From Asanoa ferruginea (GTDB taxonomy: Bacteria > Actinomycetota > Actinomycetes > Mycobacteriales > Micromonosporaceae): a stretch of DNA of 64,000 bases. The position numbers and the translations under genes are program-made. Positions 19,114 through 27,617 of the stretch are shown piece after piece. The notes below the pieces were generated by a model. The model saw nothing but the letters and a program-made list of their open reading frames with translations. It was not told the DNA's origin and did not search any database. The stretch is from assembly GCF_003387075.1 (NCBI RefSeq), contig NZ_QUMQ01000001.1:7812001-7876000 (forward strand), read 5' to 3'. Position 1 is the stretch's first letter. Each line of letters opens with the position of its first letter.

Positions 19114-20289
19114 ATGACAGAGATCGGTGCGGATTGGCGGGTCGTCGATGGCGTTGCGACGGCATGGTTCGACGCGCCTTCGCTGATCGAGGGGGCCGCG
19201 CTGGCCGGGCGCATCGTCGAGCTGTCGGCCGACACCGTGGTCGACCTGCGCGCGACAGGCATCCGGGTGCGCCTCGACTCAGCCGAGCACGCCGAGGCGG
19301 TGTCGGCGGCCGCGCGGGATCTAGGGCTGGCCGCGAACCCTGATGTGCTGCAGCGGTTAAGCGTCGTATTCGAGTCCGCGAACCCGGCTGTGGTCAGGCA
19401 ATTCTGGCAGCGCGTGCTCGACTACGCGCCCGGGAACGACGGCGGTCTGGCCGATCCGCTGCGGCGCGATCCCGCGATCCGGATCCGGCACTCGACCGAG
19501 TCACGGCCGTTGCGGAACCGCATCCACCTCGACGTGGTGCGGCCGGCCGCGGCCGTCGAGCAGGCGAGTCTGGGTGAGGGATCGGGGCCATACGGGGTCC
19601 GGCACGCCGACCCCGACGGCAACGAGGTCGACCTGGTGCCAGGCGCTGCGCTCGACGAGAGGAACGGGACAGCCGACTGGCAGGTGGTGTTCAGCGCGAT
19701 GGCGTGCTACCGCGTGAGCTCGCCGGCGCAGCAGCGTGACCTGGTCGCCGAGGCGGCGACGCTGGCCGACGACGCCGGCTTCCCGTTGTTGATCGACCTG
19801 CGCCCCGGGCTCGTGATCGTCGACAGTGGCAAGGACCAGTGGGAGGACGACGCCCATGGCCTGGACGTCGACTTCACCGACCTCGCCGGGAAGCTCCAGA
19901 CCGCTGCCCGCCAACTCGGGGCGACGGCGGATCCCGGGCTACCGCGCTTCGCTCAGCTCTTCCTCGACGCCGCTGACGTCGCCGCGGTGCGGGCGTTCTG
20001 GGTCGCCGCACTCGGATACCTCCCCGACCGGCGAGACGGGGTCAGCGACATCCACGATCCGCGGCGGCTCAACCCGGTGCTGGTGTTCCAAGAGCTCGAC
20101 ACTGAGGAGACAGAGCGGCGCCGGCAGCGCAACCGCATCCACTTCGAGCTCGCGGTGCCGTCGGACCTCGCGCGGACGCGCCTCGCCGCGACCATCGCGG
20201 CCGGGGGCCGACTCCTTGACGAGTCGCAGGATCGCTGGCGGGTCGCCGACCCCGAAGGCAACGAGATGGTGATCGTCAGTAGGCCATGA
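19114..20289 (+). CDS. Two-domain glyoxalase/VOC-superfamily protein
   Basis: A 391-residue protein. An N-terminal segment resembles a pterin-dehydratase-like fold (about 1-85). It is followed by VOC-type halves: a first at about 90-195 (RLSVVFESANPAVVRQFWQRVLDYAPG ... NRIHLDV ... ADPDGNEVDLV) and a second at about 290-391 (FLDAADVAAVRAFWVAALGY ... NRIHFELAV ... VADPEGNEMVIV). The paired NRIHxE/D and DPxGNE motifs are the family's metal/ligand positions. Such proteins act as dioxygenases, isomerases or drug-binding resistance proteins; the role here is open. TACAGT lies 7 bp before the ATG, as for leaderless genes. Confidence 0.8.
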   Translation: MTEIGADWRVVDGVATAWFDAPSLIEGAALAGRIVELSADTVVDLRATGIRVRLDSAEHAEAVSAAARDLGLAANPDVLQRLSVVFESANPAVVRQFWQRVLDYAPGNDGGLADPLRRDPAIRIRHSTESRPLRNRIHLDVVRPAAAVEQASLGEGSGPYGVRHADPDGNEVDLVPGAALDERNGTADWQVVFSAMACYRVSSPAQQRDLVAEAATLADDAGFPLLIDLRPGLVIVDSGKDQWEDDAHGLDVDFTDLAGKLQTAARQLGATADPGLPRFAQLFLDAADVAAVRAFWVAALGYLPDRRDGVSDIHDPRRLNPVLVFQELDTEETERRRQRNRIHFELAVPSDLARTRLAATIAAGGRLLDESQDRWRVADPEGNEMVIVSRP

Positions 20290-20406
20290 TGCGGCGGGGC
20301 AGACCGGGCCGCGGAACGCCGCCGGGAAGGCGCGGTTGCCGAGCAGCAACTGGCCTTCCTCGCCCTTCGGTGCGGGACGTGATGGTCAGCCGCGTGCGAG
20401 CGGGCG

Positions 20407-21648
20407 TCAGGTGACCGCGTGGCGGCGCGCCTGGCAGAGCACGACCGAGCCGTACCCGTGAGTGGCGTCCTGGCCGGTCGCGCACACCTCGATCGACGCG
20501 TCGAAATCGCGCCGCAGGGCCGCTTCGAAGTCTGACTCGTCGACGTTCGCGCTGGGGAAGCGGCGGCCACCCACCGTGTAACCGCTACAGCGGTGCAGCG
20601 CCGCGGTGATGAACAGGCCGCCCGGACCGACCAGGCCGGTGATGTTGCGCATCAGCCGCCGCCAGGTGACGAGGTTGTCCGTCGCGGAGTCCGCGCAATA
20701 GGGGCTGATCACCGTCGAATACAACCGATCGATCGGCCGGGCGTGCATGGCGTCGACCTGGAGCAACTGCGTGATCTTCCTGCGGGCGAGGTCTTCCCGG
20801 TGGGCCACCTCGTCGTCGGTCGGCCGCGCGACCCCCTCGCACTGCAACGTGTAGTAGACGAACGGCCGCCAATCGTGCGCGCCCGGCGCGCGGGAAATCC
20901 AGCGCTGGATCTCGGCCAGGTTGGCCGGCAGATAGTCGCCCAGGTGGATCTCGGAAGCGATCTCCGCCGCCGCGAACACGTGGTGCATCGTCGGCCCGAC
21001 TCCGAAGAACAGGACCGGCTCGTCGCGCGGGGCGGAGCGCAGCGACGAGACGAGGAACGCGATCGTCGCGATCTCGTCCGGTTCAATGGCGGCGTAATAG
21101 TCGGCGAGATACCGCTGCGGCACCCAGTCGGTCTCGAACGACGCGTACCGGTGGCGGAGGAAGGCGCCCGTCAGACGCCCGAGGCCGTATTCATAGCCGG
21201 CGGCGGCCAGGTTCGCCCCGGCCAGGAACACCAGCGCGTCGGTCGAGGTGATCGCGTCGGTCGCCGCCGCGGCGCCGAACGCGGCCAGGTAGTAGGGGGT
21301 CTCCTTGGCGACCTCCGTGCCGGCGTACGCGACGGCCGCCGCCAACCGGGCCGTCGAACCACGCCGCGCTCGCCGCCGGGTCACGTCGAAAGCCGCCTTC
21401 GACAGGACGTTCGTGCTCGTGCCTGTCGCGGCGAGCAACGCACCGTTGGCGCGCAGGTTGGTGCGCAGCCCGACCGCCCAGATCGCGTAGCTCGCGACCA
21501 GGAACACCATCACCCATTCCTGCGCCACACCGTCGAGCAGCCCGACGGCCACCAGCGACGCACCCGCCGCGGCCGCGACCGCGTCGAGGGCGTAAGCCGA
21601 CGCCGCGGTGGCCGCGAGACTGACGGTCCAGGTTCCCAGCAGCGACAT
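20407..21648 (-). CDS. NNMT/PNMT-type methyltransferase fused to an N-terminal membrane domain
   Basis: A 413-residue protein. Residues 1-160 contain four hydrophobic segments (about 5-35, 45-65, 100-130, 135-155) with an Arg-rich loop. The C-terminal part (about 165-410) is a class I methyltransferase of the NNMT/PNMT/TEMT type: motif I VLFFGVGPTMHHVF (212-225), then EIHLGDYLPANLAEIQRW (234-250), the family's SAM-binding acidic strand. Small N- or S-nucleophiles are usual substrates. The membrane fusion is unusual. It is divergent from a STAND ATPase gene, and the shared element at 21681-21731 lies upstream. AAGCGATATGG-side promoter details are uncertain; GGAGG precedes the ATG. Confidence 0.75.
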   Translation of the reverse strand: MSLLGTWTVSLAATAASAYALDAVAAAAGASLVAVGLLDGVAQEWVMVFLVASYAIWAVGLRTNLRANGALLAATGTSTNVLSKAAFDVTRRRARRGSTARLAAAVAYAGTEVAKETPYYLAAFGAAAATDAITSTDALVFLAGANLAAAGYEYGLGRLTGAFLRHRYASFETDWVPQRYLADYYAAIEPDEIATIAFLVSSLRSAPRDEPVLFFGVGPTMHHVFAAAEIASEIHLGDYLPANLAEIQRWISRAPGAHDWRPFVYYTLQCEGVARPTDDEVAHREDLARRKITQLLQVDAMHARPIDRLYSTVISPYCADSATDNLVTWRRLMRNITGLVGPGGLFITAALHRCSGYTVGGRRFPSANVDESDFEAALRRDFDASIEVCATGQDATHGYGSVVLCQARRHAVT

Positions 21649-21680
21649 CGGTCATCCTCCAAGCGATATGGGGCAGGATC

Positions 21681-21731
21681 GGCCGGGCGCCCGCTCACCC
21701 ACCACGTCAGATAGTTGTTAATCCCTGTCCA
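21681..21731. promoter_or_regulatory. Shared 51-bp promoter/operator element, copy 1
   Basis: Lies between the divergent methyltransferase and ATPase genes. It aligns without gaps to 26195-26245, 38 of 51 bases identical. Fully conserved blocks are GGCCGG, CCGCTCACC, CCA, GTCAG and CTGTCCA at the same spacing. Conservation at fixed spacing in two otherwise unrelated intergenic regions suggests a common regulator site or promoter. The similarity continues weakly toward the minus-strand genes, so it may chiefly serve them. Confidence 0.55.
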
Positions 21732-21760
21732 AAGGCCGCTCGGCAGCGCAGAGTGGACCC

Positions 21761-23779
21761 GTGGCGACGAGCCTTGGCGAGCTGCTCGACAGCGCGCGGC
21801 GTGAGCGATTCGTCGGGCGGCGCGACGAGGTCGCCTCCTTCGACGACGCCCTCGCCGGGCGCACCGCGCGCCGGGTGCTGTTCGTGCACGGGCAGGGCGG
21901 CATCGGCAAGACCACGTTGCTCGCCGAGTTCCGGGCCCGGGCGCGCGCCGCCGGCCACGTCGTGGTGCAGGTCGACGGGCGCGAGGTCGATCCGTCACCG
22001 GAAGGGCTGACCACCGCCGTCAACCTCAATGCGACGGTGCTCCTCATCGACGGCTACGAGGAGCTGCGGCCGATCGACGACTGGCTCCGCGAGGAGTTCG
22101 TGCCCAACCTGCGCGCCGAGACCGTCGTCGTGTTGGCGGGGCGCGATCGGCCCAGCGCGCCGTGGCGGGCCGATGCCGGCTGGCGCCACCTTGTCGCCGT
22201 CCACCATCTTGATCATTTTGGCGAAGCCGAGAGTGCGGCGCTGCTCGCGCATGCCGGCGTCGAGCCCGCGGTTCGCACCCACCTTGTGCGGCTCGGGCAG
22301 GGGCATCCGCTGACCATCGCGTTGCTGGCCGATCTGGCCGCGACCGGCAAGGTGCCCGACGCGCTCGCCGACGCGCCTGACCTGATCTCCGTGTTGCTCG
22401 AGTCGTTTCTGCGCGACGTTCCCGGCGACGCGCACCTGACCGGGCTCGCGACCTGCGCGATCGCCTGGCTGACCACCGAAGACCTGCTCGCGCGGATGGT
22501 CGGCGCCGACGCTCCCGAGGTCTGGCGATGGCTGGCGGGCCGGCCGTTCGTCACCCGTGGGCCGCGCGGGCTGTTCGCCCACGACCTGGCCCGCGACGTG
22601 CTCGACGCCGAGTTCGAGCGGCGGATGCCCGAGCGCTACCACGCGCATCGCCGGGAGATCCACGCACACACGGTGACCGGGCTGCGCGCCACCACCGGCC
22701 CCGACCGGCAACGGCACGCCCAGGGGTTGCTCTTCCTCCAGCGCAACAGTCCGTTCGCGAGCGCGTTCACGGCCCTGCGCGCCTACGGCTCCGCGGCGGT
22801 CGTGCCGGCCCGGGCCGAAGACCACGACGAGGTCTGCCGGATCGTCGAGCGCTTCGAGGGCAACGCCGAGCTCGCGCGGGCCTGGCTCGACGAGCAACCC
22901 GAACACCTTTATGTCGTACGCACACCCGACGGCGTCGCCGGCTTCGCCCATCACGTGTTCTGCCCCAGCGGCTCCACATTGGAGGAGCGCGATCCCGTTG
23001 TCCGCGCGGTCCTGGACCATGTCGCGAAGCACGGGCCGACCCGCCCCGGCGAGCTGGTCAACATCGTCCGGCTGGTCGGCGGCGCCCGCGATTATCAGCG
23101 CGACCCCTACGCCGCGCTCGCCGCACCGGTGTCCAGCGTGATCGAGTGGCTGACCCGCCCGCTGGCGTGGTCGTTCGGCATCACCGTCGATCCCGAGTTC
23201 TGGGCACCCCGGTTCGACCACGTGGCCTTCGCCCCGCTGGTCGACGTCGAGGTCGACGGCCGGCGACACGTCGCGTTCGGCATCGACTGGCGCCGCCTTC
23301 CGGTCGACACCTGGCTCGACCTGATGCGCGAGCGCGGGCACTCCGGCGAAAACGGTCCGCCGCCGGCCGCGCTGCTCCGCCCACCGCCGCTCGACCGCAC
23401 CCGCTTCGCCGCGGCCGTCAAAGCGCTGCTGCCCGTGCTGCACCGCCCCGACCAACTCGGCGCGAGCCCGCTCATCGGTTCGGCGCTCGCGTCCACCGCC
23501 ACGGGCCCCACTCCAGAGCGGTTGCGCGCGTCGATCGAAGCGGCCGTCGCGGCCCTCGCCGACCAGCCCAAGGGCGACCAGCTCCGGGCCGTCCTGCACC
23601 GCACCTACCTGCGCCCGGCCCCGACCCAGGAAGCCGCCGCCCAGGTGCTCGACCTGCCGTTGAGCACCTACCGCCGCTACCTGGCCCGGGCCCTCGAGCA
23701 GCTCACCGATCTACTGTGGACCGTGGAGATCGGCGACGTACGTCTGCCCGCGCCACCGCACCGGCCTGACGCGCACTGA
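21761..23779 (+). CDS. STAND-type ATPase with C-terminal sigma-region-4-like HTH
   Basis: A 672-residue protein. The P-loop domain begins early: Walker A GQGGIGKTT (44-52) after an RRDEVASFD start, and a Walker B-like ATVLLIDGYEEL (about 90-101), as in AAA-type regulators. The middle has an acetyltransferase-like or helical region of unclear identity. The C-terminus (about 610-655) contains YLRPAPTQEAAAQVLDLPLSTYRRYLARALEQL, a sigma70-region-4-like HTH. It is probably an ATP-dependent transcription regulator. It is divergent from the membrane methyltransferase and downstream of the shared 51-bp element. The last 77 bp overlap the convergent epimerase gene. Confidence 0.65.
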   Translation: MATSLGELLDSARRERFVGRRDEVASFDDALAGRTARRVLFVHGQGGIGKTTLLAEFRARARAAGHVVVQVDGREVDPSPEGLTTAVNLNATVLLIDGYEELRPIDDWLREEFVPNLRAETVVVLAGRDRPSAPWRADAGWRHLVAVHHLDHFGEAESAALLAHAGVEPAVRTHLVRLGQGHPLTIALLADLAATGKVPDALADAPDLISVLLESFLRDVPGDAHLTGLATCAIAWLTTEDLLARMVGADAPEVWRWLAGRPFVTRGPRGLFAHDLARDVLDAEFERRMPERYHAHRREIHAHTVTGLRATTGPDRQRHAQGLLFLQRNSPFASAFTALRAYGSAAVVPARAEDHDEVCRIVERFEGNAELARAWLDEQPEHLYVVRTPDGVAGFAHHVFCPSGSTLEERDPVVRAVLDHVAKHGPTRPGELVNIVRLVGGARDYQRDPYAALAAPVSSVIEWLTRPLAWSFGITVDPEFWAPRFDHVAFAPLVDVEVDGRRHVAFGIDWRRLPVDTWLDLMRERGHSGENGPPPAALLRPPPLDRTRFAAAVKALLPVLHRPDQLGASPLIGSALASTATGPTPERLRASIEAAVAALADQPKGDQLRAVLHRTYLRPAPTQEAAAQVLDLPLSTYRRYLARALEQLTDLLWTVEIGDVRLPAPPHRPDAH

Positions 23780-24761
23780 CCTGACCGGTCGCATACAGCC
23801 AGCGCACCGTGTCGGCGTAGGTCTCGGTGAGCGGCCGCGGCTCGACCGACAGCTCCGTGCGGGCCCGCGAGTCGTCGAACCGGCTGTCGTAGGAGCAGAT
23901 CAGCACGCCTTCGTACTCGATCGGCAGGTGGAACGGGACGAACCGCTGCACGCCGGAGACGGCCCGGGCCATCGGCAGGATCATGCTCGCTGGCAGCACG
24001 CGGTTGGGCAGCCGGCGCCCGGTCACCGCACGCAGGGCGGCGAACATCGCATGGCCGTCGACGTGGTGACCCGGCACGACGTAGCGGCGTGGACCGCGGC
24101 CGGGCGCGAGCACGGCCGCGTGCACGGCAGCGACCTCGCGCACGTCGACCACATGCGAGCCGCCGCCCGGCCACACCGGGTAGTAGCCGCGCAGGATGTT
24201 GCGCAGCCGGCGGGCCTGGTCGCCGCTGTGCGGGTCGTGCGGGCCGAGCACGCCACCCGGATGCACGATCACCACCGGAGCGCCCTCGGTTTGCAGGTCG
24301 CGGGCCACGGCTTCAGAAGCGACCTTCGATCGGGCGTACGCGCCGGGCGTCACCGACAACGCGGAGTCCGGCGTGCAGGCGGCGCCCGGCCGCATCAGCG
24401 CGACGAAGCTGGAGACGTGTACGACCGGATCGCATCCGAGCGCGACGGCGGCGCGCAGCACGGTGGCGGCGCCGGCCTCGTTGGTCCGCTCGATCGCCCG
24501 ATGGGCGCGGGCGTCGAGGTCATAGACGGCGGCGGCGTGCACGACCGCGGTGCAGCCGACCAGCGCCCGCCGCACCGCGTCCGGGTCGGTGACGTCGCCG
24601 ACCACATGGTCGACGGCTCCGGTGACGCCGAGCGGCCGCAGCGCCGGGGCGATCCGCGCCGGCGACCGTACGAGGAGCCGCACCTCGTGCCCGGCGGCGA
24701 GCAGGGCGGCGACGGTGTGTGACCCGACGAACCCGGTGCCGCCGGTGACGAGTACCCGCAT
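23703..24761 (-). CDS. NAD-dependent epimerase/dehydratase (extended SDR)
   Basis: A 352-residue extended SDR close to dihydroflavonol-reductase/3-beta-HSD-like enzymes. NAD(P) loop TGGTGFVGS (6-14), acidic DVTDPDAVRRAL, VVHAAAVYD, catalytic Ser in HVSSFVAL and YARSK (YxxxK, about 141-145). It lies 5 bp downstream of the FAD oxidoreductase gene, so both are one operon and may act on the same small molecule. ATG with GGGGAG upstream. The C-terminal 25 residues, basic and not family-like, lie in the overlap with the convergent ATPase gene. Confidence 0.82.
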   Translation of the reverse strand: MRVLVTGGTGFVGSHTVAALLAAGHEVRLLVRSPARIAPALRPLGVTGAVDHVVGDVTDPDAVRRALVGCTAVVHAAAVYDLDARAHRAIERTNEAGAATVLRAAVALGCDPVVHVSSFVALMRPGAACTPDSALSVTPGAYARSKVASEAVARDLQTEGAPVVIVHPGGVLGPHDPHSGDQARRLRNILRGYYPVWPGGGSHVVDVREVAAVHAAVLAPGRGPRRYVVPGHHVDGHAMFAALRAVTGRRLPNRVLPASMILPMARAVSGVQRFVPFHLPIEYEGVLICSYDSRFDDSRARTELSVEPRPLTETYADTVRWLYATGQVSARQAGAVARADVRRRSPRSTVDR

Positions 24762-24766
24762 GCTGG

Positions 24767-26155
24767 TCAGCTCCCCTCGATCGCCGCGAGCAGTTCCCGC
24801 CGGCCGGGACCGGGCAGCGGGTAAGCGGGGGCGGACGCGCCGAGCCGCATGATCTTCTCCGGCAGTCCCGGTTGGCTGACGAGGTCGTCGGGCGTGGCCA
24901 GCATCGTGGTCAGCGCCTGGTATTCACGGGCGACGTCGGGGTCGACCAGGCTGGCCGCGAAGGTCGCGAGGCTGAACGCCCACCGCGGGTCGTCGGGCCG
25001 GTAGTGCACCCCGGCGGCGTCGGCGTCGAGTTCGGCCAGCCGGTGCCGGTCATACCAAAGGGTGCCTCGATACAACGGCTCGACGGCGGCGCTGGTCCAG
25101 TCGTGGAACCGGCGTACCACTTTGTCGTGGTCCTCGGGGTCGGTGTCGTGCAGCACGTCGCGCAACCCGATCGCGTGGAGCAGCCCGATCGTGGCGCCCC
25201 GCCCGAGCGACGGGTTCGTGCAGGCCCACGCGTCACCGACCGCGACGACCCCGGTGGCGACCGGCTCACCGTCGACGACGAAACCCCGGTGGCGGTCCTC
25301 GATGCCGGCGATCACGTCGACCCCCTCAGCGGGCTCCCCGTCGCACCAGGGCGCCGCCAGCGGATAGCCGGCCAGCGCGGCATCCCAGCGGGCCGGATCG
25401 CGCAGCCCGCGCAGCGCCTTGTCGCGGCCGCTGGTGATCAGCGCGACGCTCCACGTGCCGTTGTCGCCGGGCAGGGTCAGGATCGACGCCGACTCGTAGC
25501 GCTGAAGGACGTTCCCCTGCCCCTCGGGCAACCGGCCCTGGAAGTGCCGGCCGTAGTAGACGAACCCGCAGTCGGCCCGCTCCTCGACCGGCCGCCGCGC
25601 GCCGGCGGCGATCAGCCAGGACCCGAGCGCCGAACGGCGCCCGCCGCAGTCGACCACCAGATCGGCGCGCAGGGTGTGACCACCTTCGGCGAGCACACCG
25701 GTGACTCGGGACCCCTCAGTGAGCAGGCCACTGACCGTGAAGCCGCGGCGGATGGTCACCCGCGACGTGCCGGCGGCGACGGCCGCGAGCACCGCTTCCA
25801 GAACCGGCCGGCGGGCGGTGACGGTCTCGAACCGCTCGTCTCCGTCACGCCACTCCCCCCGCCGCTCCGCGGGGAGCAGCCCGAGCAGGTTGATCCGCAG
25901 CCCACCGGCGGCCTCGAGCGCGCCGATGACCTCGGGTAACTCGGCTTCCATCTCGACCCGCCAGCGCGCCGCCATCAGGTGGGGCAGGCGGAACTGGTTG
26001 ACGCCGGGCCGGTGCCACGCCTGCCAGGCGTCCGCGGGCGCCGGCGGTTCGGCCGGGTCGCGTTCCAGCACGGTGACCTCATGGCCGTCGCGGGCCAGCA
26101 GCATCGCGGTCGTCAGGCCGCACAGGCCGGCGCCGAGTACGAGAATCCTTGACAA
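24767..26155 (-). CDS. FAD-dependent oxidoreductase (halogenase/monooxygenase-like)
   Basis: A 462-residue flavoprotein. The TTG start at 26155 is supported by a GGAGGTG ribosome site 5-6 bp upstream; longer readings are antisense to the MFS gene. FAD loop GAGLCGL (about 8-14) with ERDP at the ribose-binding strand, LVVDCGGRRSALG (about 170-182) and the second FAD motif GDAWACTNPSLGRG (about 317-330), as in PHBH-fold monooxygenases and squalene/geranylgeranyl-type reductases. No halogenase WxWxIP motif is seen. It is likely a hydroxylase or dehydrogenase; the substrate is unknown. Operon with the epimerase, divergent from an MFS exporter. Confidence 0.8.
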   Translation of the reverse strand: MSRILVLGAGLCGLTTAMLLARDGHEVTVLERDPAEPPAPADAWQAWHRPGVNQFRLPHLMAARWRVEMEAELPEVIGALEAAGGLRINLLGLLPAERRGEWRDGDERFETVTARRPVLEAVLAAVAAGTSRVTIRRGFTVSGLLTEGSRVTGVLAEGGHTLRADLVVDCGGRRSALGSWLIAAGARRPVEERADCGFVYYGRHFQGRLPEGQGNVLQRYESASILTLPGDNGTWSVALITSGRDKALRGLRDPARWDAALAGYPLAAPWCDGEPAEGVDVIAGIEDRHRGFVVDGEPVATGVVAVGDAWACTNPSLGRGATIGLLHAIGLRDVLHDTDPEDHDKVVRRFHDWTSAAVEPLYRGTLWYDRHRLAELDADAAGVHYRPDDPRWAFSLATFAASLVDPDVAREYQALTTMLATPDDLVSQPGLPEKIMRLGASAPAYPLPGPGRRELLAAIEGS

Positions 26156-26194
26156 CGGACACCTCCGGGTGCGCGAATCGATGCGGCGAGAATG

Positions 26195-26245
26195 GGCCGG
26201 ACGGCCGCTCACCTGCCAGGTCAGTTCCTGGCCAATAGCTGTCCA
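26195..26245. promoter_or_regulatory. Shared 51-bp promoter/operator element, copy 2
   Basis: Lies between the divergent FAD oxidoreductase and MFS genes; gap-free match (38/51) to 21681-21731, including GGCCGG, CCGCTCACC, GTCAG and CTGTCCA. The plus-strand end is only 7 bp before the GGAGG of the MFS gene, so the element would overlap the MFS leader and could block its expression. It probably places this oxidoreductase/epimerase/exporter set under the same control as the 20.4-23.8 kb pair. Confidence 0.55.
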
Positions 26246-26261
26246 GCAAGTCGGAGGCCAG

Positions 26262-27617
26262 GTGTTCCAGGTGCTGCGCCTGCGCGACTTCCGGCTGCTC
26301 TGGACAGCCCGGGTGGTCAGCTCCCTCGGCTCGTGGCTGCTGCTGATCGCGGTGCCGGCACACGTCTTCGCGCTGACCGGCTCGCTGATGGCCGCCGGCC
26401 TGACGCTGGCCGCCGAGTTCCTGCCGGTGCTGCTGTTCGGGCAGGTGGCGGGCGTCTTCGTCGACCGGTGGGACCGCCGAACGGTGCTGGTCGCGGCCGA
26501 CCTGTTCCGGGCGGTGGCGGTCGCGTTGCTGCTGCTGGCGCGTACCCCTGACCAGATCTGGATCGTGTATCTCGCCCTCGCCCTGGAGAGCACCGGATCG
26601 CTGTTCTTCCGGCCGGCCGCGCAGGCGCACACGCCGATCGTCGTGGGAACCGGCCGGGACCTGACGGCGGCCAACTCGCTGAACACGCTGAGCGACGGCG
26701 TGATGCGGCTGATCGGCGGCCCGCTCGGCGCCGCGCTGCTGGTGCTCTTCGGGTTCCCGGCCCTGGTGTTGATCGACGTGGCGAGCTACCTGCTGTCCGG
26801 GGTAACGATCCTGCTGATGACGCGGGTGGCGGCGACGGCCGAGCGGTCGGCGGCGTCGCTCCGGCAGGTCGCCGACGATCTCCGGGAGGGCTTCCGGGCA
26901 CTGCGCCGCGAGCCGATCGCCCGGGCGCTGCTGCCGATCACGGTGCTCTTCGTGGCGTCGAACGCGGCGCTGAGCGCGCTGCTGGTGCCGTTCGGCATCA
27001 CCCACTGGGGCGGGCAACAGGCGGTCGGTTTCGTGGTGTCGGCTCTGGGGGTGGGCTTCCTGCTCGGCGCGCCGGCCCTGCGGCTGCTCGCCGACCGCAC
27101 GCAACCGAAGCTGCTGCTGACCGGGGCGCTGGCGGCCACCTGCGTGGGCTTCTTCCTCCTCTTCGGCGCCGAAACACTTGCCGGCGCCCTGCCCGCGGCG
27201 GTGCTCATCGGCGTCGCCGGGCCGATCATCCTGGTGCTGCCGGCGACCACCCTGCAACGGGTGATCCCCAACGCGGTGCTAGGCCGGGTAAGTGCGGTCT
27301 TCTTCAGCGGCGAGGCCGTGGCGATGCTGGCCGGCGCGGTCGCCGGCCCTCTGGTCGCCGGGCACGGCAGCGTTCTAACCATCACGATCGCCTCGTGTAC
27401 GACGGTCGGCGCGGCCGCACTCCTCTGCCTCCTGGTCGTGCCGCCGGTGGCCCTGCCGACCGCCGTGCCGGCCGTCGAGCCCACCGCCGGAGCCACCGCC
27501 GAGCCAACCGCCGGCACCGCCGAACCCACAGTCGAGCCCACCGCCGGGTCCGCCGCCGGCACCGCCGTCGAGCCGGCCGTCGAGCCCGCGGCCGAGCCCG
27601 CCACCGACCGCGCCTAA
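26262..27617 (+). CDS. MFS exporter (MFS_3/enterobactin-exporter-like)
   Basis: A 451-residue major facilitator with about 12 helices. It has the family's typical N-terminus (FQVLRLRDFRLLWTARVVSSLGSW), motif A-like DRWDRRTVL between TM2 and TM3, and a weaker second DRTQPKLLL. Members export siderophores, macrolides or other small molecules by proton antiport. The GTG at 26262 has GGAGG 4 bp upstream. The C-terminus beyond about 410 is a low-complexity tail of EPTAG-type repeats, absent from typical members. Divergent from the FAD oxidoreductase, suggesting export of that pathway's product. Its stop overlaps the next convergent gene by 4 bp. Confidence 0.85.
   Translation: MFQVLRLRDFRLLWTARVVSSLGSWLLLIAVPAHVFALTGSLMAAGLTLAAEFLPVLLFGQVAGVFVDRWDRRTVLVAADLFRAVAVALLLLARTPDQIWIVYLALALESTGSLFFRPAAQAHTPIVVGTGRDLTAANSLNTLSDGVMRLIGGPLGAALLVLFGFPALVLIDVASYLLSGVTILLMTRVAATAERSAASLRQVADDLREGFRALRREPIARALLPITVLFVASNAALSALLVPFGITHWGGQQAVGFVVSALGVGFLLGAPALRLLADRTQPKLLLTGALAATCVGFFLLFGAETLAGALPAAVLIGVAGPIILVLPATTLQRVIPNAVLGRVSAVFFSGEAVAMLAGAVAGPLVAGHGSVLTITIASCTTVGAAALLCLLVVPPVALPTAVPAVEPTAGATAEPTAGTAEPTVEPTAGSAAGTAVEPAVEPAAEPATDRA

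Noticed and set aside
24767-26155. Flavin-dependent halogenase
   Set aside because: No WxWxIP motif seen; the sequence fits a general PHBH-fold oxidoreductase better.
26156-26686. N-terminal extension of the FAD oxidoreductase
   Set aside because: Antisense to the MFS gene; the TTG at 26155 with GGAGGTG directly precedes the FAD loop.
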